A DNA stretch of 64,000 bases from positions 1,054,001 to 1,118,000 of the forward strand of contig NZ_AP022581.1 in NCBI RefSeq assembly GCF_010731535.1, in the 5' to 3' direction. This document shows positions 9,676 to 18,403 of this stretch, piece by piece (position 1 is the stretch's first letter; each line of letters starts with the position of its first letter). Below the pieces are notes generated by a model. That model made no database searches and had not been told where the DNA came from. It was given only the letters and a program-made list of their open reading frames with translations. The position numbers were made by a program, and so were the translations under genes. This stretch comes from Mycobacterium lacus (GTDB lineage: Bacteria; Actinomycetota; Actinomycetes; Mycobacteriales; Mycobacteriaceae).

Positions 9676-10848
9676 TCAGCGTTGCGCGGCCTTGACGAGG
9701 TTGGACCCGATGATCAGGCGCTGAATCTCGCTGGTGCCCTCATACAGTCGCAGCAGCCGGACATCGCGGTAGATGCGTTCGACCGGGACGCCACGCATGT
9801 AGCCGGTGCCGCCGTGAATCTGCACCGCGAGATCTGCTACCTTGCCTGCCATTTCGGTGCAGAAGAGCTTTGCCGCCGATGGCGCGATCCGGCGATCCTC
9901 GCCCGTGACCCACAGCCGTGCTGCCTCGCGGACGAGGGCGCAGCCGGCCAGCACCCCGGTCTGCTGGTCGGCGATCATCGCCTGCACCAACTGGAAGCTT
10001 CCAATCGGCGCACCGCCCTGCGTCGCGGTGGCGGCATACGCCACGGACTCGTCGAGTGCGCGGGTGGCGGTGCCCACGGCGATCGCGGCGATGTGGATCC
10101 GGCCGCGCGCCAACGAGGTCAACGCGGCCCGATAGCCGATGTCTTCCGTGCCGCCGATCAGTGCGCCGCCGCCCACGCGGACGTCGGTAAAGCTGACGTC
10201 GGATGTCCACGCACCCTCCTGACCCATCTTCGCGTCCTTGACGCCGACCCGCACTCCCGGGGTGTTCGCGGGAACGAGGAAGACGGCGATGCCGGCACCC
10301 TGGTCGTCGGCGGGACGAGTGCGGGCGAATACCACGAACAAATCGGCGACGGGCGCATTGGTGATGAAACGCTTCTGTCCGGAGATCACCCAATCGTCTT
10401 TGTCGCGAACGGCTTTGGTTCGCAGTCCGGCCGGGTTTGAGCCGGCGCCGGGCTCGGTCAGCGCGAACGAGGCGACGACGTCGCCGGCTGCCATCGGCTC
10501 CAGCCAGCGCGCCTTTTGTTCGTCGGTGCCGAAGCCAACCAGAACCTGCCCGGCGATGCCGTTGTTGGTGCCGAACATCGACCGCAGGGCCAATGAGGTG
10601 TAGCCCAACTCCATCGCCAGCTCGACATCGTGCACAAGGTTCAGCCCAAGCCCGCCCCACTGCTGTGGAATCGCGTACCCGAACAGGCCCATCTTCTTGG
10701 CGTGCTCACGCAGATCGTCGGGGACCCGGTCCTCGGCCAGAATCTCCTGCTCGCGTGGGACCACCGCGGTGCGGACGAAGTGACGGGTCTGATCCAGGAT
10801 CTGCTGGAAATCCTCGTCGGAGACCTCCGGGCTTTCGGCAATGGTCAT
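9676..10848 (-). CDS. Acyl-CoA dehydrogenase (FadE, full-length)
   Basis: About 390 residues, the normal homotetrameric ACAD length. It has the FAD/substrate signature FALTEPGAGSNPAGLRT, the mid-domain TNAPVADLFVVFART, and the C-terminal RLYEGTSEIQRLIIGS with the catalytic-type Glu. ATG at 10848 was preferred over a TTG two codons upstream. It is divergent from an SDR gene with an AT-rich palindrome between them. It probably oxidises a medium or branched acyl-CoA; substrate unknown. Confidence 0.92.
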   Translation of the reverse strand: MTIAESPEVSDEDFQQILDQTRHFVRTAVVPREQEILAEDRVPDDLREHAKKMGLFGYAIPQQWGGLGLNLVHDVELAMELGYTSLALRSMFGTNNGIAGQVLVGFGTDEQKARWLEPMAAGDVVASFALTEPGAGSNPAGLRTKAVRDKDDWVISGQKRFITNAPVADLFVVFARTRPADDQGAGIAVFLVPANTPGVRVGVKDAKMGQEGAWTSDVSFTDVRVGGGALIGGTEDIGYRAALTSLARGRIHIAAIAVGTATRALDESVAYAATATQGGAPIGSFQLVQAMIADQQTGVLAGCALVREAARLWVTGEDRRIAPSAAKLFCTEMAGKVADLAVQIHGGTGYMRGVPVERIYRDVRLLRLYEGTSEIQRLIIGSNLVKAAQR

Positions 10849-10898
10849 CGGCAAACGCTCCTCGCTGGGTACCGCATCCGGCAGGGAGATCCTATATG

Positions 10899-10911
10899 AA
10901 ATATGATATTT
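10899..10911. promoter_or_regulatory. AT-rich palindrome in a divergent promoter
   Basis: AAATAT-G-ATATTT is a perfect 6-1-6 inverted repeat in an otherwise GC-rich region, centred between the FadE (minus) and SDR (plus) starts. Likely operator and/or -10 region; no binding protein can be assigned. Confidence 0.5.
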
Positions 10912-10943
10912 GAACGGGTGCGGGAGCCACGACCTGAGGATGG

Positions 10944-11702
10944 GTGATCGAGGTGTCGTTGTTGAGCGGTCGAACTGCGGTGATCACGGGCGGCGCCCAA
11001 GGGCTGGGGCTGGCCATCGCGGAGCGATTCGTCGCCGAGGGCGCGCGGGTGGTGCTCGGCGACGTCAATCTCGAGGCGACCGAGGGCGCGGCACAGCAGT
11101 TGGGCGACGACAAAGCGTTGGCGGTGCGCTGCGATGTGACTCGAGCGGACGACGTCGACACCCTCATCCGGACCGCTGTTGAGCGTTTCGGTGGCCTGGA
11201 CATCATGGTGAACAACGCCGGGATCACCCGCGACGCGACGATGCGCAAGATGACCGAAGAACAGTTCGACGAGGTCATCGCCGTGCATCTGAAGGGGACG
11301 TGGAACGGCACCCGGCTGGCCGCGGCGGTCATGCGGGAAAACAAGGCCGAAAACAAGCGGGGTGCCATCGTGAACATGTCGTCGGTGTCGGGCAAGGTCG
11401 GCATGGTCGGCCAGACGAACTACTCGGCGGCCAAGGCCGGAATTGTCGGGATGACCAAGGCGGCCGCCAAAGAGCTTGCGTACCTTGGCATCCGGGTGAA
11501 TGCGATCGCTCCCGGCTTGATTCGCTCCGCCATGACAGAAGCAATGCCGCAACGCGTTTGGGACCAAAAGGTGGCCGAGGTTCCCATGGGCCGGGCCGGT
11601 GAACCCAGCGAGGTCGCGAGCGTCGCGCTATTCCTCGCCTCCGACCTGTCCTCGTACATGACCGGCACCGTCCTGGACGTCACCGGCGGCCGGCACATAT
11701 GA
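10944..11702 (+). CDS. Short-chain dehydrogenase/reductase (FabG/3-hydroxyacyl-CoA dehydrogenase-like)
   Basis: A 252-residue SDR. The cofactor loop is [10 protein letters not shown] and the structural NNAG motif is [12 protein letters not shown]. The catalytic Ser is in [10 protein letters not shown] and the Tyr/Lys in [11 protein letters not shown]; the C-terminal [13 protein letters not shown] is typical of FabG-like proteins. Asp in LGDVNLEA after beta-2 suggests NAD rather than NADP. GTG at 10944 follows a GAGGA ribosome site. It probably performs the 3-hydroxyacyl-CoA oxidation step for the FadE/thiolase set around it. Confidence 0.9.
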   Translation: MIEVSLLSGRTAVITGGAQGLGLAIAERFVAEGARVVLGDVNLEATEGAAQQLGDDKALAVRCDVTRADDVDTLIRTAVERFGGLDIMVNNAGITRDATMRKMTEEQFDEVIAVHLKGTWNGTRLAAAVMRENKAENKRGAIVNMSSVSGKVGMVGQTNYSAAKAGIVGMTKAAAKELAYLGIRVNAIAPGLIRSAMTEAMPQRVWDQKVAEVPMGRAGEPSEVASVALFLASDLSSYMTGTVLDVTGGRHI

Positions 11703-11708
11703 CCGGCG

Positions 11709-11766
11709 CGAGCAGACGCAAAAGCCCCCAATTCGCGCCGAATTGGGGGGCTTTTGCGTCTGCTCG
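11709..11766. terminator. Long near-perfect hairpin (intrinsic-terminator-like), copy 1
   Basis: The left arm (11709-11733) and right arm (11741-11766) pair over about 25 bases with a 7-base loop and one bulged G. The arms begin CGAGCAGACGC and carry an AAAAGCCCCC block. It lies seven bases after the SDR stop and just before the thiolase. A close relative is at 25209-25268. It could act as a terminator or a short mobile hairpin repeat. Confidence 0.6.
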
Positions 11767-11786
11767 GCCTCAAGACGGGAGTCGCC

Positions 11787-13003
11787 ATGCGTGAGGCCGT
11801 CATCTGCGAACCGGTGCGGACACCGATCGGCTGCTACGGCGGAATGTTCAAGTCGCAGACCGCCGTCGACCTCGCCGTGACCGCCCTGCGGGGCCTGCTC
11901 CACCGAACCGGGATCGCGCCCGGGGCAATCCAAGACGTCATCCTGGGACACTGTTATCCCAGCAGTGAGGCCCCGGCGATCGGGCGCGTGGTGGCGTTGG
12001 ATGCCGGTCTGCCGGTGACCGTCCCCGGAATGCAGGTCGACCGCCGCTGCGGGTCGGGTCTGCAAGCGGTGATTCACGCGTGCCTGCACGTGAGCTCTGG
12101 CGACAACGACCTCGTCGTCGCCGGCGGATGCGAAAGCATGAGCAACGTCGCGTTCTACTCCACTGACATGCGTTGGGGGGCGCCCGCTCCGGTGTTCGGG
12201 TGCATGACGGGCTGACTCGCGGGCGCACCACGGCCGGTGGCCGCAATTACCCGGTGCCGGGCGGGATGCTGGAGACTGCCGAGAACCTGCGTCGCCAGTA
12301 TGGCATTTCACGACGGGAGCAGGACGAGCTCGCGGTGACCTCACACCAGCGCGCGGTGGCCGCACAGAAGAACGGAATTCTGGCCGAGGAAATCATTGCG
12401 GTCCCGGTGCGGACCCGGAACGGCGAAGAGTTGATCGACACCGACGAGCGCCCACGAGCTGACACGTCAATCGAGTCGTTGAGCAGACTCAAACCCGTTC
12501 TGCTGGGCGATGATCCAGAAGCAACGGTGACGGCCGGCAACGCCAGCGGGCAAAACGACGCCGCGTCCATGTGCCTGGTGACCACACCGGAGAAGGCGGA
12601 CGAATACGGCCTGACGCCCTTGGTCCGCTTGGTGTCCTGGGGACAGGCCGGCGTGGCGCCCAACGTCATGGGCATCGGTCCGGTGCCGGGCACCGATGTC
12701 GCACTCGCCAAGGCAGGTCTGCAACTGTCCGACATCGACCTCATCGAACTTAACGAGGCCTTTGCCGCCCAGGCCCTCGCGGTGATGCGCGAATGGAATT
12801 TCGGCGTCGCCGACCGCGAGCGAACCAACGTGCACGGCTCCGGGATCTCGCTGGGTCACCCGGTCGGCGCGACCGGCGCGCGGATGCTGGCCACCTTGGC
12901 GCGCGAGCTCAATCGCCGCCAGGCGCGCTATGGGTTGGAGACCATGTGTATCGGTGGCGGCCAGGGACTCGCCGCGATCTTCGAGCGGGTCGGGTCGCGA
13001 TGA
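11787..13003 (+). pseudogene. Acetyl-CoA acetyltransferase/thiolase, frameshifted
   Basis: Thiolase read in two frames: 11787 to about 12175, then on to 13003. Part one holds the nucleophilic Cys in DRRCGSGLQAV. Part two holds NEAFAAQALAV, LGHPVGATGAR and CIGGGQGLA with the second Cys and His. The break is at a run of six G at 12175-12180: with seven G the protein would read MRWGGARSGVRVHDGL and continue normally to about 405 residues. Either a sequencing error in the homopolymer or a true one-base loss. It sits in an operon with a CoA-transferase and FadE. Confidence 0.88.
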
Positions 13004-14211
13004 ACGGCGCCCGGTTGCCGCTGACCGGCATCAGCGTCATCGAGGTGTCGAGTTTCGTCGCCGCGCCGCTGTGCGGCATGACGCTGAGTCAGCTTGGCGC
13101 GCAGGTGATCCGCGTCGATCCGATCGGGGGAGCCTCGGACGTGGCGCGGTGGCCCCTGGCGGCCACCGGCGCGTCGATCTACTGGACCGGGCTGAACAAG
13201 GGAAAGCGTTCGGCCACCATCGATCTGAGGTCGCCGGAGGGCCAAGGGCTGGTCCAGCGACTGATCGTCGAGGGCGACGGCATCGTGGTGACAAATGCCG
13301 CCGGCCTGCGCTGGCTGAGTCATGATCTGTTGGCCGCCAGGCGTTCCGACGTCATCCACGTCCAGCTGCTGGGCCGCGGCGACGGCTCCACCGGGGTGGA
13401 CTACACCGTTAACGCGGGCATCGGCTTTCCGCTCGTCACCGGGCCGGTCGAGCATGCCGGTCCGGTGAACCATGTGTTGCCGGCCTGGGACGTGTGCTGT
13501 GGCCTATATGCGGCGCTGGCCGTCGTCGCGGCCGTCCACCGCCGTGACCAGTCCGGGGTGGGTGCGCGCATCAGCCTGGCACTTGAGGACGTCGCGCTGG
13601 CCACGGCGGGAAATCTAGGGCTGTTGACCGAGCCCCAGGTGAACGGGACGCAACGCCAGCGTCTGGGCAACGCCATCTACGGTCAGTACGGCCAGGATTT
13701 CACCAGTCGCGACGGGGTCGCGTTCATGGTTGTCACGTTGACCGGGAGGCATTTTCACGATCTGGTCGAGGTGACGGGCACCCGGGCCGCGGTGTCGGCG
13801 CTCGCCGAGGCTCTGGGCGTGGACTTTGCCGACGAAGGCGGCCGCTACCGGTATCGCGATGCACTGTCCGGCCTGTTCGCCACCTGGTTCGCCGATCGTA
13901 CGGCGGAGGAAATCGCCGCGGCATTGTCGGACACCACGGTGTTGTTCGAGCAGTACCGGACTTTCGCGGAGGTCGCGGCGGGCCCGAAGGTGACCGCCAA
14001 TCCGCTGTTTTCGCGGCTGCACCAACCCGGTGTCGGCGACTATCTGGCGCCGGGCATGCCGACCGCATTCGATGGCGCCCATCCCGCCAGTTCGCCCGCG
14101 CCCGCCTTGGGACGGGACACCGCGGACGTCCTTAGCCAGTTCCTGGGATTGACGACCGCCGACATCGCGCGGTTGACAAGAGCGAAGACAATAGGGGTAG
14201 CCAGCACATGA
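13000..14211 (+). CDS. Family III CoA-transferase (CaiB/BaiF type)
   Basis: A 403-residue protein that moves CoA between acyl groups through an aspartyl-CoA intermediate. The N-terminal GISVIEVSSFVAAPLCG and the LGAQVIRVDPIGG strand are family hallmarks; the likely catalytic Asp is in LPAWDVCCGLYAAL. ATG at 13000 overlaps the thiolase stop (ATGA), and the next FadE overlaps its own stop in the same way, so translation is coupled. Acts on an unknown carboxylic acid, giving activation without ATP. Confidence 0.92.
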   Translation: MNGARLPLTGISVIEVSSFVAAPLCGMTLSQLGAQVIRVDPIGGASDVARWPLAATGASIYWTGLNKGKRSATIDLRSPEGQGLVQRLIVEGDGIVVTNAAGLRWLSHDLLAARRSDVIHVQLLGRGDGSTGVDYTVNAGIGFPLVTGPVEHAGPVNHVLPAWDVCCGLYAALAVVAAVHRRDQSGVGARISLALEDVALATAGNLGLLTEPQVNGTQRQRLGNAIYGQYGQDFTSRDGVAFMVVTLTGRHFHDLVEVTGTRAAVSALAEALGVDFADEGGRYRYRDALSGLFATWFADRTAEEIAAALSDTTVLFEQYRTFAEVAAGPKVTANPLFSRLHQPGVGDYLAPGMPTAFDGAHPASSPAPALGRDTADVLSQFLGLTTADIARLTRAKTIGVAST

Positions 14212-15401
14212 CCAGACTCGCTCAGACACTCGGCCTCACCGAAATCCAGACCGAGATCATCACTACGGTAAGGCAATTCGTCGAGAAGGAAGTCATTCCC
14301 AACGCGCCGGCGCTCGAACGCGGCGACACCTACCCGCAAGACATCGTGGACCAGATGCGCGACATGGGCCTGTTCGGTTTGATGATCCCGCAGGAGTATG
14401 GCGGGCTGGGGGAATCGCTGCTGACCTACGCGCTGTGTGTCGAGGAGCTGGCACGCGGGTGGATGAGCGTGTCCGGGGTGCTCAATACGCACTTCATCGT
14501 CGCGCACATGCTGCGCCAGCACGGCACCGAAGCACAAAAGCAGCGCTTCCTCCCGCGCATGGCGAGTGGCGATTCTCGCGGCGCGTTCTCGATGTCTGAG
14601 CCGGAGCTTGGCTCCGACGTCGCCGCGATCCGAACCCGGGCGCGACGCAACCCCGACGGCACCTACACCATCGACGGCCAAAAGATGTGGTTGACCAACG
14701 GCGCCAGTTCGACGCTGATCGCCGTGCTGGTGCGCACCGACGAGGGCGCGGACCAGCCGCACCGCAACCTGACCGCGTTCCTCGTCGAGAAGCCAACGGG
14801 TTTCGGCGAAGTAGTGCCAGGACTGACGATTCCCGGCAAGATCGACAAGCTGGGATACAAGGGCATCGACACCACCGAACTCGTCTTCGCCGGCTATCGC
14901 GCCAGCGCCGACGACATCCTCGGCGCCACCCCGGGGCTAGGCTTCTTCCAGATGATGGACGGCATCGAAGTCGGCCGGGTCAACGTGTCGGCACGAGCGT
15001 GTGGTGTTGGCATTCGGGCCTTCGAGCTCGCAGTGCGCTACGCCCAGCAACGCCATACCTTCGGCAAGCCGATCGCCGAACACCAGGCCATCGCCTTCCA
15101 GTTGGCCGAGATGGCAACCAAAGTCGAAGCGGCGCACCTGATGATGGTGAACGCGGCGCGGTTGAAGGACTCGGGTGAACGCAACGACCTGGCCGCCGGC
15201 ATGGCCAAATACCTTGCCAGCGAGTACTGTTCCGAGGTCACCCAGCAGAGCTTCCGCATTCACGGCGGTTACGGCTACTGCAAGGAGTATGAGATCGAGC
15301 GGCTGATGCGCGATGCGCCATTCCTGCTCATCGGCGAGGGAACCAGCGAAATCCAAAAGTCCATCATCAGCAAGCGGCTGCTGGCCGAGTATCGGGTGTG
15401 A
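14208..15401 (+). CDS. Acyl-CoA dehydrogenase (FadE, full-length)
   Basis: 397 residues with a complete ACAD signature set: SMSEPELGSDVAAIRTRA for FAD and substrate, MWLTNGASSTLIAVLVRT, a C-terminal FRIHGGYGYCKEYEIER segment, and IGEGTSEIQKSIISKRLL with the catalytic Glu. ATGA overlap with the CoA-transferase. Unlike several later FadE genes it has no short partner subunit next to it and should be a homotetramer. The GntR regulator follows four bases after its stop. Confidence 0.93.
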   Translation: MTRLAQTLGLTEIQTEIITTVRQFVEKEVIPNAPALERGDTYPQDIVDQMRDMGLFGLMIPQEYGGLGESLLTYALCVEELARGWMSVSGVLNTHFIVAHMLRQHGTEAQKQRFLPRMASGDSRGAFSMSEPELGSDVAAIRTRARRNPDGTYTIDGQKMWLTNGASSTLIAVLVRTDEGADQPHRNLTAFLVEKPTGFGEVVPGLTIPGKIDKLGYKGIDTTELVFAGYRASADDILGATPGLGFFQMMDGIEVGRVNVSARACGVGIRAFELAVRYAQQRHTFGKPIAEHQAIAFQLAEMATKVEAAHLMMVNAARLKDSGERNDLAAGMAKYLASEYCSEVTQQSFRIHGGYGYCKEYEIERLMRDAPFLLIGEGTSEIQKSIISKRLLAEYRV

Positions 15402-15405
15402 GGCG

Positions 15406-16083
15406 ATGACCGCCCCGGATTTCACTGCGCGGCCGCAACTTTCCGAGGATGTCGCACGCTTTGTCCGTAAGCGGATCTTCGACGGCAGCTACGCAGCGGG
15501 GTCCTACATTCGCCTGGACCAACTGGCCGTGGAATTGGGCATCAGCGTCACGCCGGTGCGTGAAGCGCTGCTCGCCCTGCGCGCCGAAGGTTTGATCGCG
15601 CAGCAGCCGCGCCGGGGCTTCGTGGTGTTGCCGGTAACCGGGCGAGACCTGGCCGACGTCGCGAACGTGCAGGCTCACGTCGGTGGCGAGCTCGCCGCGC
15701 GGGCCGCGTTGAACATCACCGACGACCAGCTGCGCGAGCTCAACGGAATCCAGGTCCAGTTGGAGGCGGCCTACGCCGGTGATGACGACGAACGGACGGT
15801 TCGGCTCAACCACGAGTTTCACCGGGCCATCAACGTTGCGGCCGACTCGCCCAAGCTTGCCCAGCTGATGTCGCAGATTACCCGCTACGCACCGGAATCG
15901 GTGTTTCCCGCGATCGAAGGATGGCCGGCCCAGTCGATCAGGGATCACCGGCGGGTGTTGTCCGCGTTGCAGAAGCACGACGATAAGCTCGCCCGCGCGG
16001 CTATGTCGGAGCATCTCGCCGCGGGCGCAGCTCCGTTGATCGACCACCTGATCTCGCGTGGGGTGATTGCAGAGGCGCCATAA
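15406..16083 (+). CDS. GntR family regulator (FCD/FadR-type)
   Basis: 225 residues: winged helix at the N-terminus (LDQLAVELGISVTPVREALLAL) followed by an all-helical FCD ligand domain with the metal/ligand His and Asp positions in LNHEFHRAIN and IRDHRRVLSAL. ATG at 15406 directly follows the FadE stop with an AGGCG site. As the last gene of the thiolase/CoA-transferase/FadE operon it probably senses an organic acid or acyl-CoA from that pathway. Its 3' end faces the TetR gene 16 bases away. Confidence 0.9.
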   Translation: MTAPDFTARPQLSEDVARFVRKRIFDGSYAAGSYIRLDQLAVELGISVTPVREALLALRAEGLIAQQPRRGFVVLPVTGRDLADVANVQAHVGGELAARAALNITDDQLRELNGIQVQLEAAYAGDDDERTVRLNHEFHRAINVAADSPKLAQLMSQITRYAPESVFPAIEGWPAQSIRDHRRVLSALQKHDDKLARAAMSEHLAAGAAPLIDHLISRGVIAEAP

Positions 16084-16099
16084 CGCGATCCGCCGATGG

Positions 16100-16912
16100 C
16101 TACCGTGGGGCGCCGGCCTTGGACCGTCCACGCGCAACGGGCGACTTGGCCGCCTTGCGTGCCCGGGACGGGGCTGACTTCGTGGCCTTCTTGCCCTCCT
16201 CGATCAATCGGCCGGCATGGTCGAGGATGCATTCGAGCCCATATTCGAAGTTCGTCTCGTCGGGGGCCCCGATGCGGTGACCCTTGCCGGTCACTCGAGC
16301 GATCAGCGGTGTGGTCTGGGGATCAATGGCCACGGCGTCCTCGATGGCGCGGGGTCCGTTGTCCGACGACTGATTCTTTTCGTAGAGCCGATGCAGCACC
16401 ACTGATCCGCGGACATGGACCGAAACCGCCGAGTAGGTGTCGAAGGCGTCTTCGGGCGAGAGTCCCGCCTCCACCAGGTTGGCGATCGCCCGCTCCATCT
16501 CCTGAGCGCCCACGCGCGCCGCCTTGGGGCTCAGCGCCGCCCGAATCAAAATCAGATCGCACAATATCGGGTTGCCCATGAACGTCTTCCGCATCAAGCG
16601 GGCATGATTGCGCAGCGTTTCACGCCAGTCGCTGGCTTCAACGTACGGGGTGGCGAATACATACTTGCTCAAGGCGCGGTCGGTCATCGCATTGAGCAGA
16701 TCGTCCTTCTTGCGGAAGTACCAGTAGATGCTGGTGACGCCGACACCGAGGTGTTTGCCAAGAAGCGGCATGCTCAGGTTGTCTATTGACACCTGCTCCG
16801 CGAGTTCGAATGCGCCGCTGATGATGTCATCGGGATTGATGGACCCGCGCTCGCGTCGCTGACGCTTGTCTGCGGTTGTCTGCTTTGCCACTACGGGCAC
16901 CTCCATCAACAT
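16100..16912 (-). CDS. TetR family regulator with a basic Lys/Arg tail
   Basis: A 270-residue regulator. The N-terminal helix-turn-helix is MPLLGKHLGVGVTSIYWYFRKKDDLL; the ligand domain follows to about residue 235. The last 30 or so residues are very basic (KKATKSAPSRARKAAKSPV and onward), which resembles a nonspecific DNA-binding tail and is not usual for TetR. The start may be one of several closely spaced codons (16912, 16906). Divergent from the 17034-25146 gene set; a TACTGTA element lies in the shared promoter, so it is the natural candidate regulator. Confidence 0.88.
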   Translation of the reverse strand: MLMEVPVVAKQTTADKRQRRERGSINPDDIISGAFELAEQVSIDNLSMPLLGKHLGVGVTSIYWYFRKKDDLLNAMTDRALSKYVFATPYVEASDWRETLRNHARLMRKTFMGNPILCDLILIRAALSPKAARVGAQEMERAIANLVEAGLSPEDAFDTYSAVSVHVRGSVVLHRLYEKNQSSDNGPRAIEDAVAIDPQTTPLIARVTGKGHRIGAPDETNFEYGLECILDHAGRLIEEGKKATKSAPSRARKAAKSPVARGRSKAGAPR

Positions 16913-16975
16913 CTAGCCCACGCCTGCGGCCGGTGATGACCATCAACCTTACCGGTGGTGCGGTTTTTCGTCTGC

Positions 16976-16992
16976 TACTGTAAAACCTATCG
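16976..16992 (+). promoter_or_regulatory. TACTGTA...CCTATCG element upstream of the TetR gene
   Basis: TACTGTA, three A, then CCTATCG, upstream of both the TetR gene and the SDR remnant. The reverse complement of 18349-18364 has the same two blocks (spacer two instead of three), and TACTGTA recurs at 26823. A candidate operator for the adjacent TetR. Confidence 0.45.
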
Positions 16993-17033
16993 TAGGCTTT
17001 TTGGTAAATGCACTTCTTGGGTTGATACGCGTC

Positions 17034-17297
17034 ATGGATCTAGGCCTGGCGAATGCCGCCACAGTGGTGATCGCGTCCCAGTCGCTGGTCGGCCGGGCCA
17101 CGTCGATCGGTGTCGACGGCAACGATCCCTATCACCTGATGGACGCGATCGCCGAGCACTTCGGACATCCGGCTCAAATGCCCCGAGCGGGTCTGCCCGA
17201 CGAAATCGGTCCCGTCATGACATTCCTTGCGTCGCTGCGCAACTCCTACATGACCGGAGCCAATATCAACGTCGACGGCGGTTCCGACTTCACCTGA
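17034..17297 (+). pseudogene. SDR with large internal in-frame deletion
   Basis: Only about 87 codons remain of a normally 250-260 residue SDR. The first 13 residues (MDLGLANAATVVI) match the N-terminus of a common actinobacterial SDR group. The rest (GLPDEIGPVMTFLAS and YMTGANINVDGGSDF) is its C-terminal end. The glycine-rich cofactor loop, NNAG and Tyr-Lys catalytic region are missing, so the product cannot be a working dehydrogenase. The frame is still open, indicating a clean internal loss of roughly 500 bases. Confidence 0.8.
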
Positions 17298-17320
17298 CGA
17301 CTCAGAAGGAGGCTGCGGTG

Positions 17321-18325
17321 GTGACCTCGGGTGAGGCGCGCGCCTGGGCGCGCGGCGCTTTACGGGGAATCGGCGACTCGCTGTACACGCCGTTTTGCGG
17401 CCCCGACGGTGACGACATCGACTGGGACGCCTACCGGGCGCTGGTGCGCTACTGCGTGGCCGATCTCGGGCATCCGATGTTGTGGTGCACCAGCGGCATC
17501 GGCGAGTTCTGGTCGTTGACCCTCGATGAGCGCAAGCGCTTGCTGGAGGTCGCGATCGAAGAGGCGCGCGGCGCAAATCCCGACGTCGTCGTGCAGGCCT
17601 GTACTTCGGCGATGACGGCCAAGGACTGTCTGGACTTAACGCTGCACGCCCAACACGGCGGCGCCGACATCGCCTACCTACAAACGCCGGTGATGGAAGT
17701 GCACGGCGGCGAAGGCGTGCTGAGATTCTTCAAATACATCGCTTCGCGCACCGATATCGCCTTGGGCATGTTCAATTCCCCGTCCTCGGGTTACGTGCTG
17801 ACCCCGGCCGAAAGCGCGCGGATCTACGACGAAGTGCCCGCGGTATGCGCCACGAAGGAGGGCGCCTTTCGCCCGGAGGCCAGTCGGCGGCTGCATCAGT
17901 TGGCGCCCGACCTGGTGATCTGGGAATGCGACAAGACGGTGTACCGCGCCGGGTGGCTGCGCGCCGGAATCGTCTGCCCCGCCCAGTTGGGCACCGCCGG
18001 CTACCTGTTCGAGACCCCACAGCGGCGATTGTTTTCCGAGTACTGGGATCTGGTGCAAAACGACAAGTTGCTCGAGGCCATGGACTACGGACGCGATTCG
18101 GGTCTGGATCAATTCGATATCGACATCGGATCGTGGTGGACCTGCTACCCAGGACGACCGGATTACTTCACCCACTGGGGCGGGGCATTCAAGTATGCCG
18201 CGTCGTTGCTGGGTCTGCCGGTGGGCGCATATCCCCATTCGCGGCCTCCGCAAGCGGAGTTGCCGGCCGAGGCGAAGACCCAGATCGCGGCCGCCTATCG
18301 CCGCCTCGGGCTGCTACGTCCTTAG
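17321..18325 (+). CDS. DapA-family class I aldolase/lyase or hydratase-aldolase
   Basis: About 334 residues with the dihydrodipicolinate synthase barrel. The Schiff-base Lys is most likely in VCATKEGAFRPE, and MLWCTSGIGEFWSLT is the family's substrate loop (usual form GTTGE). Aldolases of this superfamily also include NahE-type hydratase-aldolases of aromatic catabolism, which fits the neighbours better than lysine synthesis. GTG at 17321 lies 8 bases after AAGGAGG (17306-17312); GTG 17318 is also possible. First intact gene of a seven-gene catabolic run. Confidence 0.88.
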   Translation: MTSGEARAWARGALRGIGDSLYTPFCGPDGDDIDWDAYRALVRYCVADLGHPMLWCTSGIGEFWSLTLDERKRLLEVAIEEARGANPDVVVQACTSAMTAKDCLDLTLHAQHGGADIAYLQTPVMEVHGGEGVLRFFKYIASRTDIALGMFNSPSSGYVLTPAESARIYDEVPAVCATKEGAFRPEASRRLHQLAPDLVIWECDKTVYRAGWLRAGIVCPAQLGTAGYLFETPQRRLFSEYWDLVQNDKLLEAMDYGRDSGLDQFDIDIGSWWTCYPGRPDYFTHWGGAFKYAASLLGLPVGAYPHSRPPQAELPAEAKTQIAAAYRRLGLLRP

Positions 18326-18348
18326 CGGTACCGAGCGGAATGCAGTAC

Positions 18349-18364
18349 CGATAGGTATACAGTA
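18349..18364 (-). promoter_or_regulatory. CCTATCG/TACTGTA element upstream of the crotonase gene
   Basis: On the minus strand this reads TACTGTA-TA-CCTATCG, nearly the same as 16976-16992. It lies about 40 bases before the crotonase start. The overlapping ATAC-A-GTAT is itself a palindrome. Candidate TetR operator. Confidence 0.45.
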
Positions 18365-18403
18365 TGCGTACAAGTACGCTGAGTCATGCCCGAGGAGGCG
18401 CCG

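Noticed and set aside
11709..11766. Hairpin as the end of an insertion sequence
   Set aside because: No transposase or target duplication nearby; fits better as a terminator or small repeat.
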